Part shown: positions 55,215-63,856 of the stretch, one piece after another
Layout of the letters: the number at the start of each line of letters is the position of its first letter
Position numbering within the stretch: position 1 is the stretch's first letter
Source of the DNA: Site-B1 sp963722665
Lineage (GTDB): Bacteria > Bacteroidota > Bacteroidia > Flavobacteriales > Flavobacteriaceae
Length of the DNA stretch: 64,000 nucleotides
NCBI GenBank assembly: GCA_963722665.1
Contig: CAVRNW010000001.1
Coordinates: 7,536-71,535 of the forward strand
Direction: 5' to 3'
The notes under the pieces: generated by a model
What the model was told of the DNA's origin: nothing
The model's input: only the letters and a program-made list of their open reading frames with translations
The model's database searches: none
Translations under genes and position numbers: made by a program

Positions 55215-55544
55215 TTAGCAACAACTGTTTTTGGATTGAAATGTATTAAAAAGCTCTTCAAATTGATTTTGAATGACCTGCCATCTATCAGGATTAATGC
55301 AGTAGTTAATTTTGGAGCCATCTATAGTTCCCTGTATGATACCTATATCTTTCAATTCTCTTAGATGCTGACTTATGGTTGCTTGTGCCAAACCTAATTC
55401 TAGGACCAGATCATTATTAATACATGCATTGGTTTTTAGCAAATACTGAATGATGGCTACCCTTGCAGGGTGGGCAAATGCTTTCGCGGCTATGGCTATG
55501 GCATTCTGTTCGGTTGAAAAAAGATCTCTTTTGGTAACTCCCAT
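55215..55544 (-). CDS. arsR: ArsR family arsenic-responsive regulator
   Basis: Represses the ars operon until arsenite binds. The 109-residue winged-helix protein has AFAHPARVAIIQYLL, the recognition helix region AQATISQHLRELKD and a C-terminal Cys pair (SKNSCC). The usual ELCVCDL arsenite motif is absent; NACINNDLVLELG takes its place with one Cys, so the sensing site may be assembled with the C-terminal cysteines. A palindromic operator lies 12 bases upstream of its ATG. Confidence 0.9.
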   Translation of the reverse strand: MGVTKRDLFSTEQNAIAIAAKAFAHPARVAIIQYLLKTNACINNDLVLELGLAQATISQHLRELKDIGIIQGTIDGSKINYCINPDRWQVIQNQFEELFNTFQSKNSCC

Positions 55545-55555
55545 TTTACATTACT

Positions 55556-55567
55556 ATATTGCAATAT
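55556..55567. promoter_or_regulatory. Probable ArsR operator
   Basis: A perfect 12-base palindrome ATATTGCAATAT, 12 bases ahead of arsR. The site and form suit a dimeric ArsR repressor controlling its own operon. Function is inferred from position. Confidence 0.5.
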
Positions 55568-55632
55568 TACGATGGATATTTTGAATGGCAAAAGCATTTT
55601 TGATTTTTAACAAGAAAATTATCTTTATTTAT

Positions 55633-55665
55633 AGACCTACTAGGTTTTCAAAACCTAGTAGGTCT
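55633..55665. repeat. Long perfect palindrome beside the ars operon
   Basis: Sixteen-base arms (AGACCTACTAGGTTTT / AAAACCTAGTAGGTCT) around a single C. There is no T-run on either side. I recall closely similar palindromes between flavobacterial genes. It separates arsR from nadD. Confidence 0.75.
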
Positions 55666-55675
55666 GATTTGTTAA

Positions 55676-56254
55676 TTATTTATAAAAATTCATCTCGTCA
55701 AGATATTCCCAGACATGTTCCGGAAGCATTGGACGAACATTTTTTCCTTCCTTTATGGATCTCCTGATGAAAGTTGAAGACAGTTCCATTATTGGAGCGT
55801 CAACATGATGAATTTTTGGATGATCTTCAAATTCGTTTTCGATCGAACCATCAGATATCCGTGGAAAAACATAAATATCATGAAGTTCCAGAATAATCTG
55901 ATAATTCTTCCATTTATGGAAGCTTTTCAAATTATCTTCTCCCATAATAAGTGCAAAGGAATGCTCAGGATATTTTTCTTCCAAATAAGATAAGGTATTG
56001 ATTGTATAATTAGGTTGTGGTAGGCTGAACTCAATATCGCTTTGTCTTAATTTAGGGTACTCTTTAACGGCACGATATACCATTTCTAATCTCTGGTGAT
56101 CATCTAATAAGGAATTCTTTTTTTTGAAAGGGCTGTGAGGAGTAACTACAAACCAAACCTGATCCAGATCTGTATATTCAACCATATGGTTTGCAATGGT
56201 CAAATGACCAACATGTATTGGATTGAAAGTTCCAAAAAACAAGCCAATCTTCAT
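55676..56254 (-). CDS. nadD: nicotinate-nucleotide adenylyltransferase
   Basis: Makes deamido-NAD from nicotinate mononucleotide and ATP. The 192-residue protein has GLFFGTFNPIHVGHLTIA, with the HxGH nucleotidyltransferase motif at about 15-18, GEDNLKSFHKW, and SSTFIRRSIKEG near the C-terminus. It lies 2 bases after gmk, forming a yicC-gmk-nadD operon. Confidence 0.95.
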   Translation of the reverse strand: MKIGLFFGTFNPIHVGHLTIANHMVEYTDLDQVWFVVTPHSPFKKKNSLLDDHQRLEMVYRAVKEYPKLRQSDIEFSLPQPNYTINTLSYLEEKYPEHSFALIMGEDNLKSFHKWKNYQIILELHDIYVFPRISDGSIENEFEDHPKIHHVDAPIMELSSTFIRRSIKEGKNVRPMLPEHVWEYLDEMNFYK

Positions 56255-56256
56255 TT

Positions 56257-56838
56257 TTATATTTTTACAGGGTTAACAAATTCATCAACTAACTTAAATG
56301 CTTCCAACAACGCTTTTTCCAGATCATCATTTTCAATGACCACATCAAATAATGGAGCAGTAGCTAATTCTGCAGAAGCTTTTGCAACTCGCATATTAAT
56401 TTTATCGGCACTTTCGGTTTTTCGTTTTTTGAGTCTGATTTTAAGTTCATCTATACTTGGTGGTTTCACAAATACGGACAAAGTTTCTTTAGGGAATTTT
56501 CTTTTTATCCGTAATCCTCCTGACACGTCTATATCAAAAATCACGTGTTTTCCCTTTTTCCAGATGCGCTCAACTTCTGTCTTTAAAGTTCCATAGAAAT
56601 TATCTCTGTAAACTTCTTCCCATTCCAAAAACTCATCGTTCTTTATTTTAGATTTGAAGTCTTTGGACGATAAGAAATAGTAGTCTTTCCCATCAATTTC
56701 TTCACCTCGTCTTTCTCTGGATGTCGCCGAAACAGAGAATTCTAAATTAAGTTCTTTTTGCTTTAACAGATACCTGACTATGGTGGTTTTACCTGAACCG
56801 GAAGGGGCAGAGAAAACTATGAGCTTACCATTCTTCAT
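56257..56838 (-). CDS. gmk: guanylate kinase
   Basis: Phosphorylates GMP to GDP. The 193-residue protein has the P-loop SAPSGSGKTTIVRYLL, the GMP-binding TSRERRGEEIDGKDYYF and the lid FDIDVSGGLRIKRKF. It begins on the base after the yicC stop and precedes nadD. Confidence 0.96.
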   Translation of the reverse strand: MKNGKLIVFSAPSGSGKTTIVRYLLKQKELNLEFSVSATSRERRGEEIDGKDYYFLSSKDFKSKIKNDEFLEWEEVYRDNFYGTLKTEVERIWKKGKHVIFDIDVSGGLRIKRKFPKETLSVFVKPPSIDELKIRLKKRKTESADKINMRVAKASAELATAPLFDVVIENDDLEKALLEAFKLVDEFVNPVKI

Positions 56839-57696
56839 TTACAAGACATTTAGTAATTGCTCTTTGATTTTTTCAAGTTCATCCTTCATTTGCACAACCA
56901 ATTTCTGCATAGGCGCATAATTGCTTTTTGATCCAATAGTGTTGATCTCTCTTCCTATTTCCTGACTAATGAAACCTAGTTTTTTTCCATTAGAATCGGG
57001 TGAAATTAAGGTTTTAATGAAATAATCCAAATGATTGTGAAGCCTGACCTTTTCTTCAGTAATGTCAAATTTTTCAATGTAATAGACCAGTTCCTGTTCA
57101 AAACGATTCTGATCTATATTTTCTTTCAATTCAGCTATTCCTTTTCTTAATCTTTCTCGAACACCTTCGATGCGTTCAGGATCCATTTCCATTACTTTTT
57201 TAAGAAGGTCATTAATATTTTTTATCCTGTCCAGAAAGTCGGCTTCCAAAGATTTTCCCTCATGAAGTCTATAGTTAACAAGATGTTTAAGGGCCGAATC
57301 AATTTCAGTTTGTATCAGTTTCCATTCATCTTCATCAATCTCGTCGCGTTCTGTTGTCAATGCGTCCGGCAATCGAATAGCCATTTTTAGCATTTCAGTC
57401 TCATCACCGTCAACAACCTCTTTCAATTGCTTGATGTATTGTGTCACAATTGTTTTATTAATAAGAGTTGATGTACCTTCTCCAGTCATTTCAACAAATA
57501 ATGAAAAATCTATTTTCCCTCTGGTAAGAGCATCGGCTATTTGTTTTCTGATAGATAATTCTTTTTCGCGATACATTGATGGCATTCTGGCATTTAAGTC
57601 TAAACTTTTACTGTTTAATGCCTTAATTTCAATGTTTATCTTTTTAGTCGGAAGTTGAAATACAGATTTCCCGAAACCTGTCATGGATTGTATCAT
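56839..57696 (-). CDS. YicC family endoribonuclease
   Basis: A 285-residue protein with the family start MIQSMTGFGKS and the end REINTIGSKSNYAPMQKL followed by a long helix. YicC from E. coli is an endoribonuclease acting in small-RNA turnover. It is the first gene of the yicC-gmk-nadD operon. The function in Bacteroidota is inferred. Confidence 0.9.
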   Translation of the reverse strand: MIQSMTGFGKSVFQLPTKKINIEIKALNSKSLDLNARMPSMYREKELSIRKQIADALTRGKIDFSLFVEMTGEGTSTLINKTIVTQYIKQLKEVVDGDETEMLKMAIRLPDALTTERDEIDEDEWKLIQTEIDSALKHLVNYRLHEGKSLEADFLDRIKNINDLLKKVMEMDPERIEGVRERLRKGIAELKENIDQNRFEQELVYYIEKFDITEEKVRLHNHLDYFIKTLISPDSNGKKLGFISQEIGREINTIGSKSNYAPMQKLVVQMKDELEKIKEQLLNVL

Positions 57697-57795
57697 TTGG
57701 TAAATTTAAAATTACCCAAAGGTAAACAATTTTAACACAATTTATATTATGCACGCATAACAAAATATCGTAAATTGCAAGTTAAAATATAACTG

Positions 57796-58278
57796 ATGTT
57801 TTATAAGGAATTTGAAATTAGATGGAGCGATTTAGACGCAAACAGGCACTTGGCAAATGCATCCTATTTAAACTTTATGAGTCATACCAGAATGGCGTTT
57901 TTAGTGTCTCATGGGTTTAGCCAAAAAGAAATGCATAAAAATAAGATAGGACCGGTCATTTTTTATGAACATGTGTATTATTTTAAAGAAATATTCCCAG
58001 GGAAAGCAATCAAAGTAACTTTAGAAATCGGTGGTTTGAGTAAAGATGGAATGTTCTTTGAATTTGTACATAATTTTTACGATTATAAAGGGAAACATCT
58101 TTGTCATTGTGAAATGTTAGGTGCCTGGATAAATCTTGAAACAAGAGAATTATCAGGGTTGCCAAATGAATTAATTGATGTTTTAGATAAGTTAAATCAC
58201 ACTTCTGATTTTAGAATACTTACTAAGGAAGATACCAGAAGGTTTGGGAAAAAGCCCACAGACCTGGTGTTAGATTAA
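57796..58278 (+). CDS. acyl-CoA thioesterase, hotdog fold
   Basis: A 160-residue 4HBT-type protein. RWSDLDANRHLANASYLNF holds the conserved Asp and His of the 4-hydroxybenzoyl-CoA thioesterase group, followed by a hotdog helix. It should hydrolyse acyl-CoA or acyl-ACP; the chain specificity is unknown. Divergent from yicC. Confidence 0.85.
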   Translation: MFYKEFEIRWSDLDANRHLANASYLNFMSHTRMAFLVSHGFSQKEMHKNKIGPVIFYEHVYYFKEIFPGKAIKVTLEIGGLSKDGMFFEFVHNFYDYKGKHLCHCEMLGAWINLETRELSGLPNELIDVLDKLNHTSDFRILTKEDTRRFGKKPTDLVLD

Positions 58279-58338
58279 AAACATTTATAATTTTTTCCGT
58301 AAATTTAAATTTAACTAACTAATAAATATCTTTAAATT

Positions 58339-58776
58339 ATGGAAGGAATGAACATTAATTGGCTGGCTCTTGTAGCGGCCGCAATATTACCTCTTGTAAC
58401 AGGTTTTCTATGGTATGGCCCACTTTTCGGTAAGGCATGGATGAAAGAATCCGGGATGACGGAGGAAAAAGCAAAAACCATGAATCCTTTAAAAACTTAT
58501 GGATTGGCTGTTGTTTTAGCTTTTTTATTAGCTTTTATTTTATGGGCTTTTGTAATGACTGGCGGAGGACCAGGTGAGCCTCATGGAACTGAGGCTTTTT
58601 TAACTTTTAAACATGGAGCATTTCATGGGGCATTGCTGGCTTTTTTAGTAGTACTTCCTGTATTTGGGACCAACGCACTTTTTGAACAAAAATCGTTTAA
58701 ATATGTTGCTATTAATGTAGGTTATTGGATTTTAACTATGTCTTTAATGGGAGGTATTATTAATGCTTGGGTTTAA
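58339..58776 (+). CDS. DUF1761 domain-containing membrane protein
   Basis: A 145-residue protein with four hydrophobic helices. WLALVAAAILPLVTGFLWYG and FGKAWMKESG are hallmarks of DUF1761, whose function is unknown. The region between helices two and three has FKHGAFHGALLAF. It is followed by a double terminator structure. Confidence 0.85.
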   Translation: MEGMNINWLALVAAAILPLVTGFLWYGPLFGKAWMKESGMTEEKAKTMNPLKTYGLAVVLAFLLAFILWAFVMTGGGPGEPHGTEAFLTFKHGAFHGALLAFLVVLPVFGTNALFEQKSFKYVAINVGYWILTMSLMGGIINAWV

Positions 58777-58786
58777 CCCTTCCGTA

Positions 58787-58810
58787 TTTAATCTCTTTTT
58801 TGAGATTAAA
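58787..58810 (+). terminator. Hairpin after the DUF1761 gene
   Basis: A perfect 9-bp stem TTTAATCTC / GAGATTAAA with a T-rich loop, 11 bases past the stop. There is no T-run after it, so termination more likely occurs at the next hairpin. Confidence 0.45.
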
Positions 58811-58855
58811 GCCAACTTCCCTTCAGTGGGAAGGAATTAATCATGAATAATATTT

Positions 58856-58885
58856 AAAAAAAGAGGCTATTTAGCCTCTTTTTAT
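58856..58885. terminator. Bidirectional intrinsic terminator
   Basis: Stem AAGAGGCT / AGCCTCTT (58861-58868 and 58873-58880) with A- and T-runs on both sides, between two convergent genes. It should end both. Confidence 0.85.
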
Positions 58886-60030
58886 GTTTTGAAAGGATAA
58901 TGTTGTTTGAATTCTTTAAGATGGATCTTATTTATCAATAACTTAAAAACAGCATTCATAACAGGTCTTTTATGTCTTAAATAACAGGTGAGTTCAACCG
59001 GTACAGCGCCAACTGTTGTCTTAATTTCGGAAGCTGTCCTTCCTAAATTTATGTATTTAACTTTTTTCTCTATTCCAATGCGGATATAGTCATTCAATAT
59101 CCTTGGATAAATGGCATGGGACTTATTCAGTGAATAATCTAATCCTATAAAGTGTGCATCCAGATGGTGGTTGTTTGACAACGCCGATAAAAATCCAACT
59201 AAATTATCATTATAGAAATATGCTTTGACAATAAAATCTTCATGATATACAGTTCTTAATTTTATATATGTGTCTAAGTTTAAAACTTGTGCATTAAAAT
59301 TGGCATTGGCGATCGTGTTTTCGTAAAGTTGTTGTAACTGATCTTTATAAGTTGCAAAATCAGACTCTGAAAACAATCTGGCATCAAGAGATTTGCTAGT
59401 GCTATCTGCCTTATTAACTTTTATTCGGTATTTAGATTTCAAGGATTCCTTATAATCTTCAAAAGTCTTCCACTTGGGATCTAAAGTTATTATCATGTTA
59501 GGTTCTACTCGCATCGGAGTGAACCCTAAATCTTGGAAATGATCGGTTAATGTTCTGGATTCTTCATTGAAATCTTTTATAAAGGTAGCATGTAGCGGCT
59601 TTGTTTGTTTGGCCAGTTTAATTATCTCGGATCCAATAGATCTAATAATTTCTATTTTATCTTCCTTATCTGATATAATTATTCCATGTTCACCACTTAA
59701 AAATATATTACCACAAAACATGATATTAAGATGATCCTTACAGAAAAAGTAATGTAGAGGCCTTTTTACCCAAGAAGCAAGTTTAATATTTTTTAAAATA
59801 ACATCTATCCCAACTTTTATGATTTGAATTGTTGCCAGTGCGACTGTTTGTTTTCCCTTTTCAACCAATATGTATTTGAAGGTTATGTTTGGATTAGAAC
59901 TCTCAAATGATCTTAAGAACGGCTTAGTGAAATATGTATTTTCCTGAGGATTAATAGTTCGGCAATAAGAATCGTCAATGGCTTCAACAGAGTTTAGAAT
60001 AGTCGTTTTAAGCTTGGTCATTACAGGCAA
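58882..60030 (-). CDS. GNAT-fold protein of the FemAB/BioF2-like group
   Basis: A 382-residue soluble protein. The N-terminal half resembles the first of two GNAT-like domains (YFTKPFLRSFE). The second half has LKSKYRIKVNKADSTS and VKAYFYNDNLVGFLSAL, then INLGRTASEIKTTVGAVPVE, which are hallmarks of FemAB/Acetyltransf_6 proteins. It should transfer an acyl or aminoacyl group, but the substrate is unknown. An internal Met at 60021 is an alternative start. Confidence 0.75.
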   Translation of the reverse strand: MPVMTKLKTTILNSVEAIDDSYCRTINPQENTYFTKPFLRSFESSNPNITFKYILVEKGKQTVALATIQIIKVGIDVILKNIKLASWVKRPLHYFFCKDHLNIMFCGNIFLSGEHGIIISDKEDKIEIIRSIGSEIIKLAKQTKPLHATFIKDFNEESRTLTDHFQDLGFTPMRVEPNMIITLDPKWKTFEDYKESLKSKYRIKVNKADSTSKSLDARLFSESDFATYKDQLQQLYENTIANANFNAQVLNLDTYIKLRTVYHEDFIVKAYFYNDNLVGFLSALSNNHHLDAHFIGLDYSLNKSHAIYPRILNDYIRIGIEKKVKYINLGRTASEIKTTVGAVPVELTCYLRHKRPVMNAVFKLLINKIHLKEFKQHYPFKT

Positions 60031-60103
60031 TTAGTCGTAGTTTTTGTCTAAACTAAGGAATCAGAATAAAAAAAAGTATTAAGGAAATTAATTTAACAAA
60101 AAT

Positions 60104-60451
60104 TTACATAGCATTTTTAGCTCTTTCTATGGTCTTTTTGCTGCTTCCTATAAAGATTTCATCTTCAATTATTATTACAGGTCTTGATAAAAACGTGTAA
60201 TGGTCTAAAATATATTGTTTATAATCTCTTTCGGTCAGATCCTGATCTTTTAACCCCATTTCTTTATACAGTTTTGCCCTTTTGCTGAATAAAGCTTCAT
60301 AACTACCTGCCAGTTTTTGCATGTACTCCAATTGTGTTACTGTTATTTCTTCCGATTTAATATCCTGCAGAATATAATCAGAAGAAGGTTTTAACTCCTT
60401 TAAAATTCGGGTACAAGTATTACAAGTTTTCAGGTAATATATTTTTTTCAT
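60104..60451 (-). CDS. ArsC/Spx family protein
   Basis: A 115-residue thioredoxin-fold protein. The active-site CNTC near the N-terminus (LKTCNTCTRIL) and SRPVIIIEDEIFIG resemble Spx/YffB proteins more than true arsenate reductases, which have a CGTSRN loop and a further Arg. It may act in thiol redox regulation. It is not part of the ars operon. Confidence 0.82.
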   Translation of the reverse strand: MKKIYYLKTCNTCTRILKELKPSSDYILQDIKSEEITVTQLEYMQKLAGSYEALFSKRAKLYKEMGLKDQDLTERDYKQYILDHYTFLSRPVIIIEDEIFIGSSKKTIERAKNAM

Positions 60452-60532
60452 TTTAAAGTTACATTAGCCCAACAAAGAAAAACATTTAAGTAGAAATTAG
60501 TTACTTTTAGCTATGAAAAATCCTTGTAAATT

Positions 60533-61780
60533 ATGGAATACTTTACAATAGCCACCGTATTAATAGTGCTGTCAGCTTTATTTGGGTATATAAATGTTCG
60601 GTTTTTAAAAATGCCTATTACCATTGGATTGATGGTTATTACTTTGATATTTACCTTGATCGTAATCGTTATAGGGTATTTTGATGACACCTTATTATTA
60701 AGGGAAATAGAATTGATCCAAAGCATTGATTTTGAAACAGTTTTGCTTGATATCATGCTTTCTTTTCTATTGTTTGCAGGCGCTTTGCATACAAATTTTG
60801 AACGGTTAAAGGTTCAACGCTGGCCTGTTTTTGTGTTTGCAACTGCGGGTGTTCTTGTATCAACATTTCTGGTTGGGATATTTATGTTTTACATATTACA
60901 ATTAACAGGGCTGGATGTAAACTTTATTTATTGTTTATTGTTTGGAGCATTAATTTCCCCAACCGATCCAATTGCGGTATTAGGGATATTAAAACAAGCA
61001 GGAGCACCTAAAAAACTGGAAACTAAAATTGTCGGCGAGTCTCTATTTAATGATGGAGTTGGAGTTGTTATATTCCTTACAATTTATCAAATTGCAAAAG
61101 GGGGTAGTGAAATTTCTTTAGGTCACATTGCCGAATTGTTTGCAATTGAAGTCCTGGGAGGAATAGCTTTAGGACTTCTTTTAGGTTGGATCACTTACAG
61201 ATTGATGAGATCTATTGATGACTATGATGTGGAGGTCATAATCACTATGGCGGCTGTTATGGGAGGAACTTTACTCGCGCAGGAATTACATATGTCTGCT
61301 CCTTTAGCCATGGTTGCCTGTGGATTGATGGTTGGTAATGATAAGGTAAGAAATACAGCTATGAGTGAAATTACTGAAACCTACGTTGATAAATTTTGGG
61401 AGTTAATCGATGTTCTTTTAAATACCTTGCTGTTTGTTTTAATTGGGATGGAAATTCTTGTATTAACTTTTGAAGGCCAATACATCTTTGCCGGGTTGTT
61501 AGCTATTCCTATTGTATTATTGTCAAGATATCTTTCACTTTGGATTCCTATTAGATTTTTTAAAAAGAAACTGGAGTTTGTACCCAATACCAATTTAATT
61601 ATGACCTGGGGCGGATTGCGAGGCGGTATATCTATTGCGCTGGCTCTAAGCCTTACGACAGAAATGCACCGAGAACTATTTTTATTGATCACTTATTTTA
61701 TTGTCACTTTTTCCATAATAGGACAAGGGCTAACCGTAGGGCCATTGATTAAAAAATTAGCAGAAAAAGTAGATCAGTAA
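60533..61780 (+). CDS. cation/proton antiporter, CPA1 (NhaP-type)
   Basis: A 415-residue membrane protein with about 12 helices. ALISPTDPIAVLGILKQAGAP and VGESLFNDGVGVVIFLTIYQ (the ND active-site pair) are CPA1 hallmarks; TWGGLRGGISIALALSL follows in the last third. It exchanges Na+ (or K+) for protons in the inner membrane. It lacks the long cytoplasmic tail of some NhaP proteins. Its end overlaps the convergent RsiV-like gene by 7 bases. Confidence 0.9.
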   Translation: MEYFTIATVLIVLSALFGYINVRFLKMPITIGLMVITLIFTLIVIVIGYFDDTLLLREIELIQSIDFETVLLDIMLSFLLFAGALHTNFERLKVQRWPVFVFATAGVLVSTFLVGIFMFYILQLTGLDVNFIYCLLFGALISPTDPIAVLGILKQAGAPKKLETKIVGESLFNDGVGVVIFLTIYQIAKGGSEISLGHIAELFAIEVLGGIALGLLLGWITYRLMRSIDDYDVEVIITMAAVMGGTLLAQELHMSAPLAMVACGLMVGNDKVRNTAMSEITETYVDKFWELIDVLLNTLLFVLIGMEILVLTFEGQYIFAGLLAIPIVLLSRYLSLWIPIRFFKKKLEFVPNTNLIMTWGGLRGGISIALALSLTTEMHRELFLLITYFIVTFSIIGQGLTVGPLIKKLAEKVDQ

Positions 61781-62502
61781 ACTTTTAACAGAGATTTTAT
61801 TTCGTCAAATGGGATACTGAATTCAATTAAATTATCTGTATAAGTTGGTATTTCATTTTCATTATATAAAATAATAATGCCTTCATCATCCAATCCGATG
61901 GATTCCGGTAATTTAAAATCTTTATCCATAATTGCTCCGACTTCTTTTTCAAAATAAGGCTTTATCAATTTTAGAAGCTCTGTTTTGTCATTAACAAATG
62001 CATTGTAATCTAATAGTTCACCTGTTGAAGCATCAAAATTCAAAAAAGTGACTTTCGAGGTACCATGTATAGCCCCGGTATTTAAATAAGTGGTCATTGC
62101 AATACAGATTAAATTATTTGATTGATATGTGACCTCACCATCTATTGCAGCTTCCCAAGGTGTGATCTCCAATTGCAGTTCTTCATTTAAACTATTCGAA
62201 AATCTATCATAAGATAAATTGAATTGCTCAATGCCTTTTTCAAATGAATCCAACCGCCCTTGAACCGAGTCAATATTCAGCGCATTATTTGTAAACTCAA
62301 GCAATTCTGAATTTATTTTATTGCTTACCACATCCTGACCTTCCGCCTGTGGGATGTTTATTTCAACAATAGTCTCTTTTTCTTCCAGGATATTGATCTC
62401 AGAAAAGACTAAATTTATCTCTTCTTCACAACAAAATAACAAGCCGGATAATAAGGCTAAAAAGATAGTTTTTGAGTTAATGTAAGTTTTATTGAATATC
62501 AT
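61774..62502 (-). CDS. DUF3298/RsiV-like lipoprotein
   Basis: A 242-residue lipoprotein (LALLSGLLFCCEE with lipid Cys near 24). The mature part resembles DUF4163 plus DUF3298, as in RsiV-family proteins: LICIAMTTYLNTGAIHGTSK, NFDASTGELLDYN and a C-terminal IPFDEIKSLL. RsiV binds lysozyme in Bacillus, but this protein has no anti-sigma part, so the role is unknown. Confidence 0.8.
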   Translation of the reverse strand: MIFNKTYINSKTIFLALLSGLLFCCEEEINLVFSEINILEEKETIVEINIPQAEGQDVVSNKINSELLEFTNNALNIDSVQGRLDSFEKGIEQFNLSYDRFSNSLNEELQLEITPWEAAIDGEVTYQSNNLICIAMTTYLNTGAIHGTSKVTFLNFDASTGELLDYNAFVNDKTELLKLIKPYFEKEVGAIMDKDFKLPESIGLDDEGIIILYNENEIPTYTDNLIEFSIPFDEIKSLLKVY

Positions 62503-62525
62503 AAACTAAAGGTATTATTTTACAT

Positions 62526-62555
62526 TTGAATACAACGAATTAAAACCTAACTTTG
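62526..62555 (+). promoter_or_regulatory. Full Bacteroidota promoter (-33 and -7) before cystathionine gamma-synthase
   Basis: TTG at 62526-62528 and TAACTTTG at 62548-62555 are 19 bases apart, the expected spacing. The start codon is 107 bases further on, leaving a leader of about 100 bases. No known riboswitch motif was recognised in the leader. Confidence 0.6.
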
Positions 62556-62661
62556 TTGCAAATTTTTTATAAATGAAATGAGCATAACTAAAATTTCAAA
62601 ATCTATGGAAATCTTAAAATGCGAATTACATCTGACGAATAGATAAAATAAATATATACTG

Positions 62662-63801
62662 ATGAAATTCAACACTAAAACCATACACGGGGGTCAAGAA
62701 CATGATAAAGCTTATGGATCAGTAATGCCTCCAATTTATCAAACTTCAACCTATGCTCAATCGACTCCAGGAGGGCACAAAGGGTATGAATACTCAAGAA
62801 CTCACAACCCAACTCGAAACGCTTTGGAAAAATCCTTTGCCAGCATAGAGAATGGACAATATGGATTAGCTTTTGGTTCTGGTTTGGCGGCAATTGATGC
62901 AGTGATCAAATTATTAAAGCCTGGAGACGAGGTAATTTCAACAAATGATCTTTATGGAGGGACCTACAGGTTATTTACTAAAATATATGAAGATTTTGGC
63001 ATTAAGTTTCATTTTATAGGAATGGAGAACTCATCAAAAATTCAAGATCATATAAACAAGAATACAAAACTAATTTGGGTGGAAACCCCGACAAACCCAA
63101 TGATGAATATCATTGATATTGAAGCTGCTTCTAAGATTGCAAAAAAGCACAAAATACTTCTGGCTGTGGATAATACCTTTGCTACGCCTTATTTACAGCA
63201 ACCCTTGGAATTGGGAGCCGATATAGTCATGCATTCAGCCACAAAGTATTTGGGGGGTCATAGTGATGTTGTCATGGGAGCACTTATTGTCAACAATAAA
63301 GATTTAGCCGACAAATTATATTTCATCCAGAATGCGAGCGGAGCTATTTGCGGACCTCAGGACAGTTTCTTAGTGTTAAGAGGAATAAAGACATTGCACA
63401 TTCGCATGCAGCGCCATTGTGAAAATGGGAAAGCTGTTGCCGAATATTTAAGATCACATCCAAAAATTGAAAATGTCTACTGGCCTGGTTTTGAAGATCA
63501 TCCTAATCATGACATTGCAAAAAAGCAAATGAAGGATTTTGGAGGTATGATATCATTTACCACGAAAGGTAACAACTATGATAAAGCGATACGAATTGTT
63601 GAGAATCTTAACATATTTACACTGGCTGAATCATTAGGTGGCGTGGAATCACTGGCAGGACATCCTGCCAGCATGACACATGCAAGTATACCAAAAGAAG
63701 AACGTGAAAAAACAGGAGTGGTAGATTCTCTAATACGACTGAGTGTTGGGATAGAAGATATTGAAGATCTGATAGAAGATCTAAAACAAGCTTTAGGATA
63801 A
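62662..63801 (+). CDS. cystathionine gamma-synthase / gamma-lyase family, PLP-dependent
   Basis: A 379-residue Cys/Met metabolism enzyme. YEYSRTHNPTRNALE binds PLP phosphate and the Schiff-base lysine is in HSATKYLGGHSDVVMG at about residue 195. TLAESLGGVESLAGHPASMT follows near the end. The sequence suits a gamma-synthase making cystathionine from activated homoserine and cysteine, but a gamma-lyase cannot be excluded from sequence alone. It has its own promoter and terminator. Confidence 0.9.
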   Translation: MKFNTKTIHGGQEHDKAYGSVMPPIYQTSTYAQSTPGGHKGYEYSRTHNPTRNALEKSFASIENGQYGLAFGSGLAAIDAVIKLLKPGDEVISTNDLYGGTYRLFTKIYEDFGIKFHFIGMENSSKIQDHINKNTKLIWVETPTNPMMNIIDIEAASKIAKKHKILLAVDNTFATPYLQQPLELGADIVMHSATKYLGGHSDVVMGALIVNNKDLADKLYFIQNASGAICGPQDSFLVLRGIKTLHIRMQRHCENGKAVAEYLRSHPKIENVYWPGFEDHPNHDIAKKQMKDFGGMISFTTKGNNYDKAIRIVENLNIFTLAESLGGVESLAGHPASMTHASIPKEEREKTGVVDSLIRLSVGIEDIEDLIEDLKQALG

Positions 63802-63802
63802 C

Positions 63803-63836
63803 AAAAAAGGCTCAAAATTTTAAGTTTGAGCCTTTT
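63803..63836. terminator. Bidirectional terminator after cystathionine gamma-synthase
   Basis: Stem GGCTCAAA / TTTGAGCC (63809-63816 and 63825-63832) with A- and T-runs. It lies between this gene and the convergent partial gene. Confidence 0.85.
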
Positions 63837-63856
63837 GTTTATTTTTTAATGGGTTA

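Noticed and set aside
60104..60451. Second arsenate reductase for arsenic resistance
   Set aside because: The CNTC active site and context away from the ars operon fit an Spx/YffB-type protein better.
62556..62661. SAM or cobalamin riboswitch in the leader of cystathionine gamma-synthase
   Set aside because: No conserved riboswitch core or terminator-antiterminator pair was recognised in the roughly 100-base leader.
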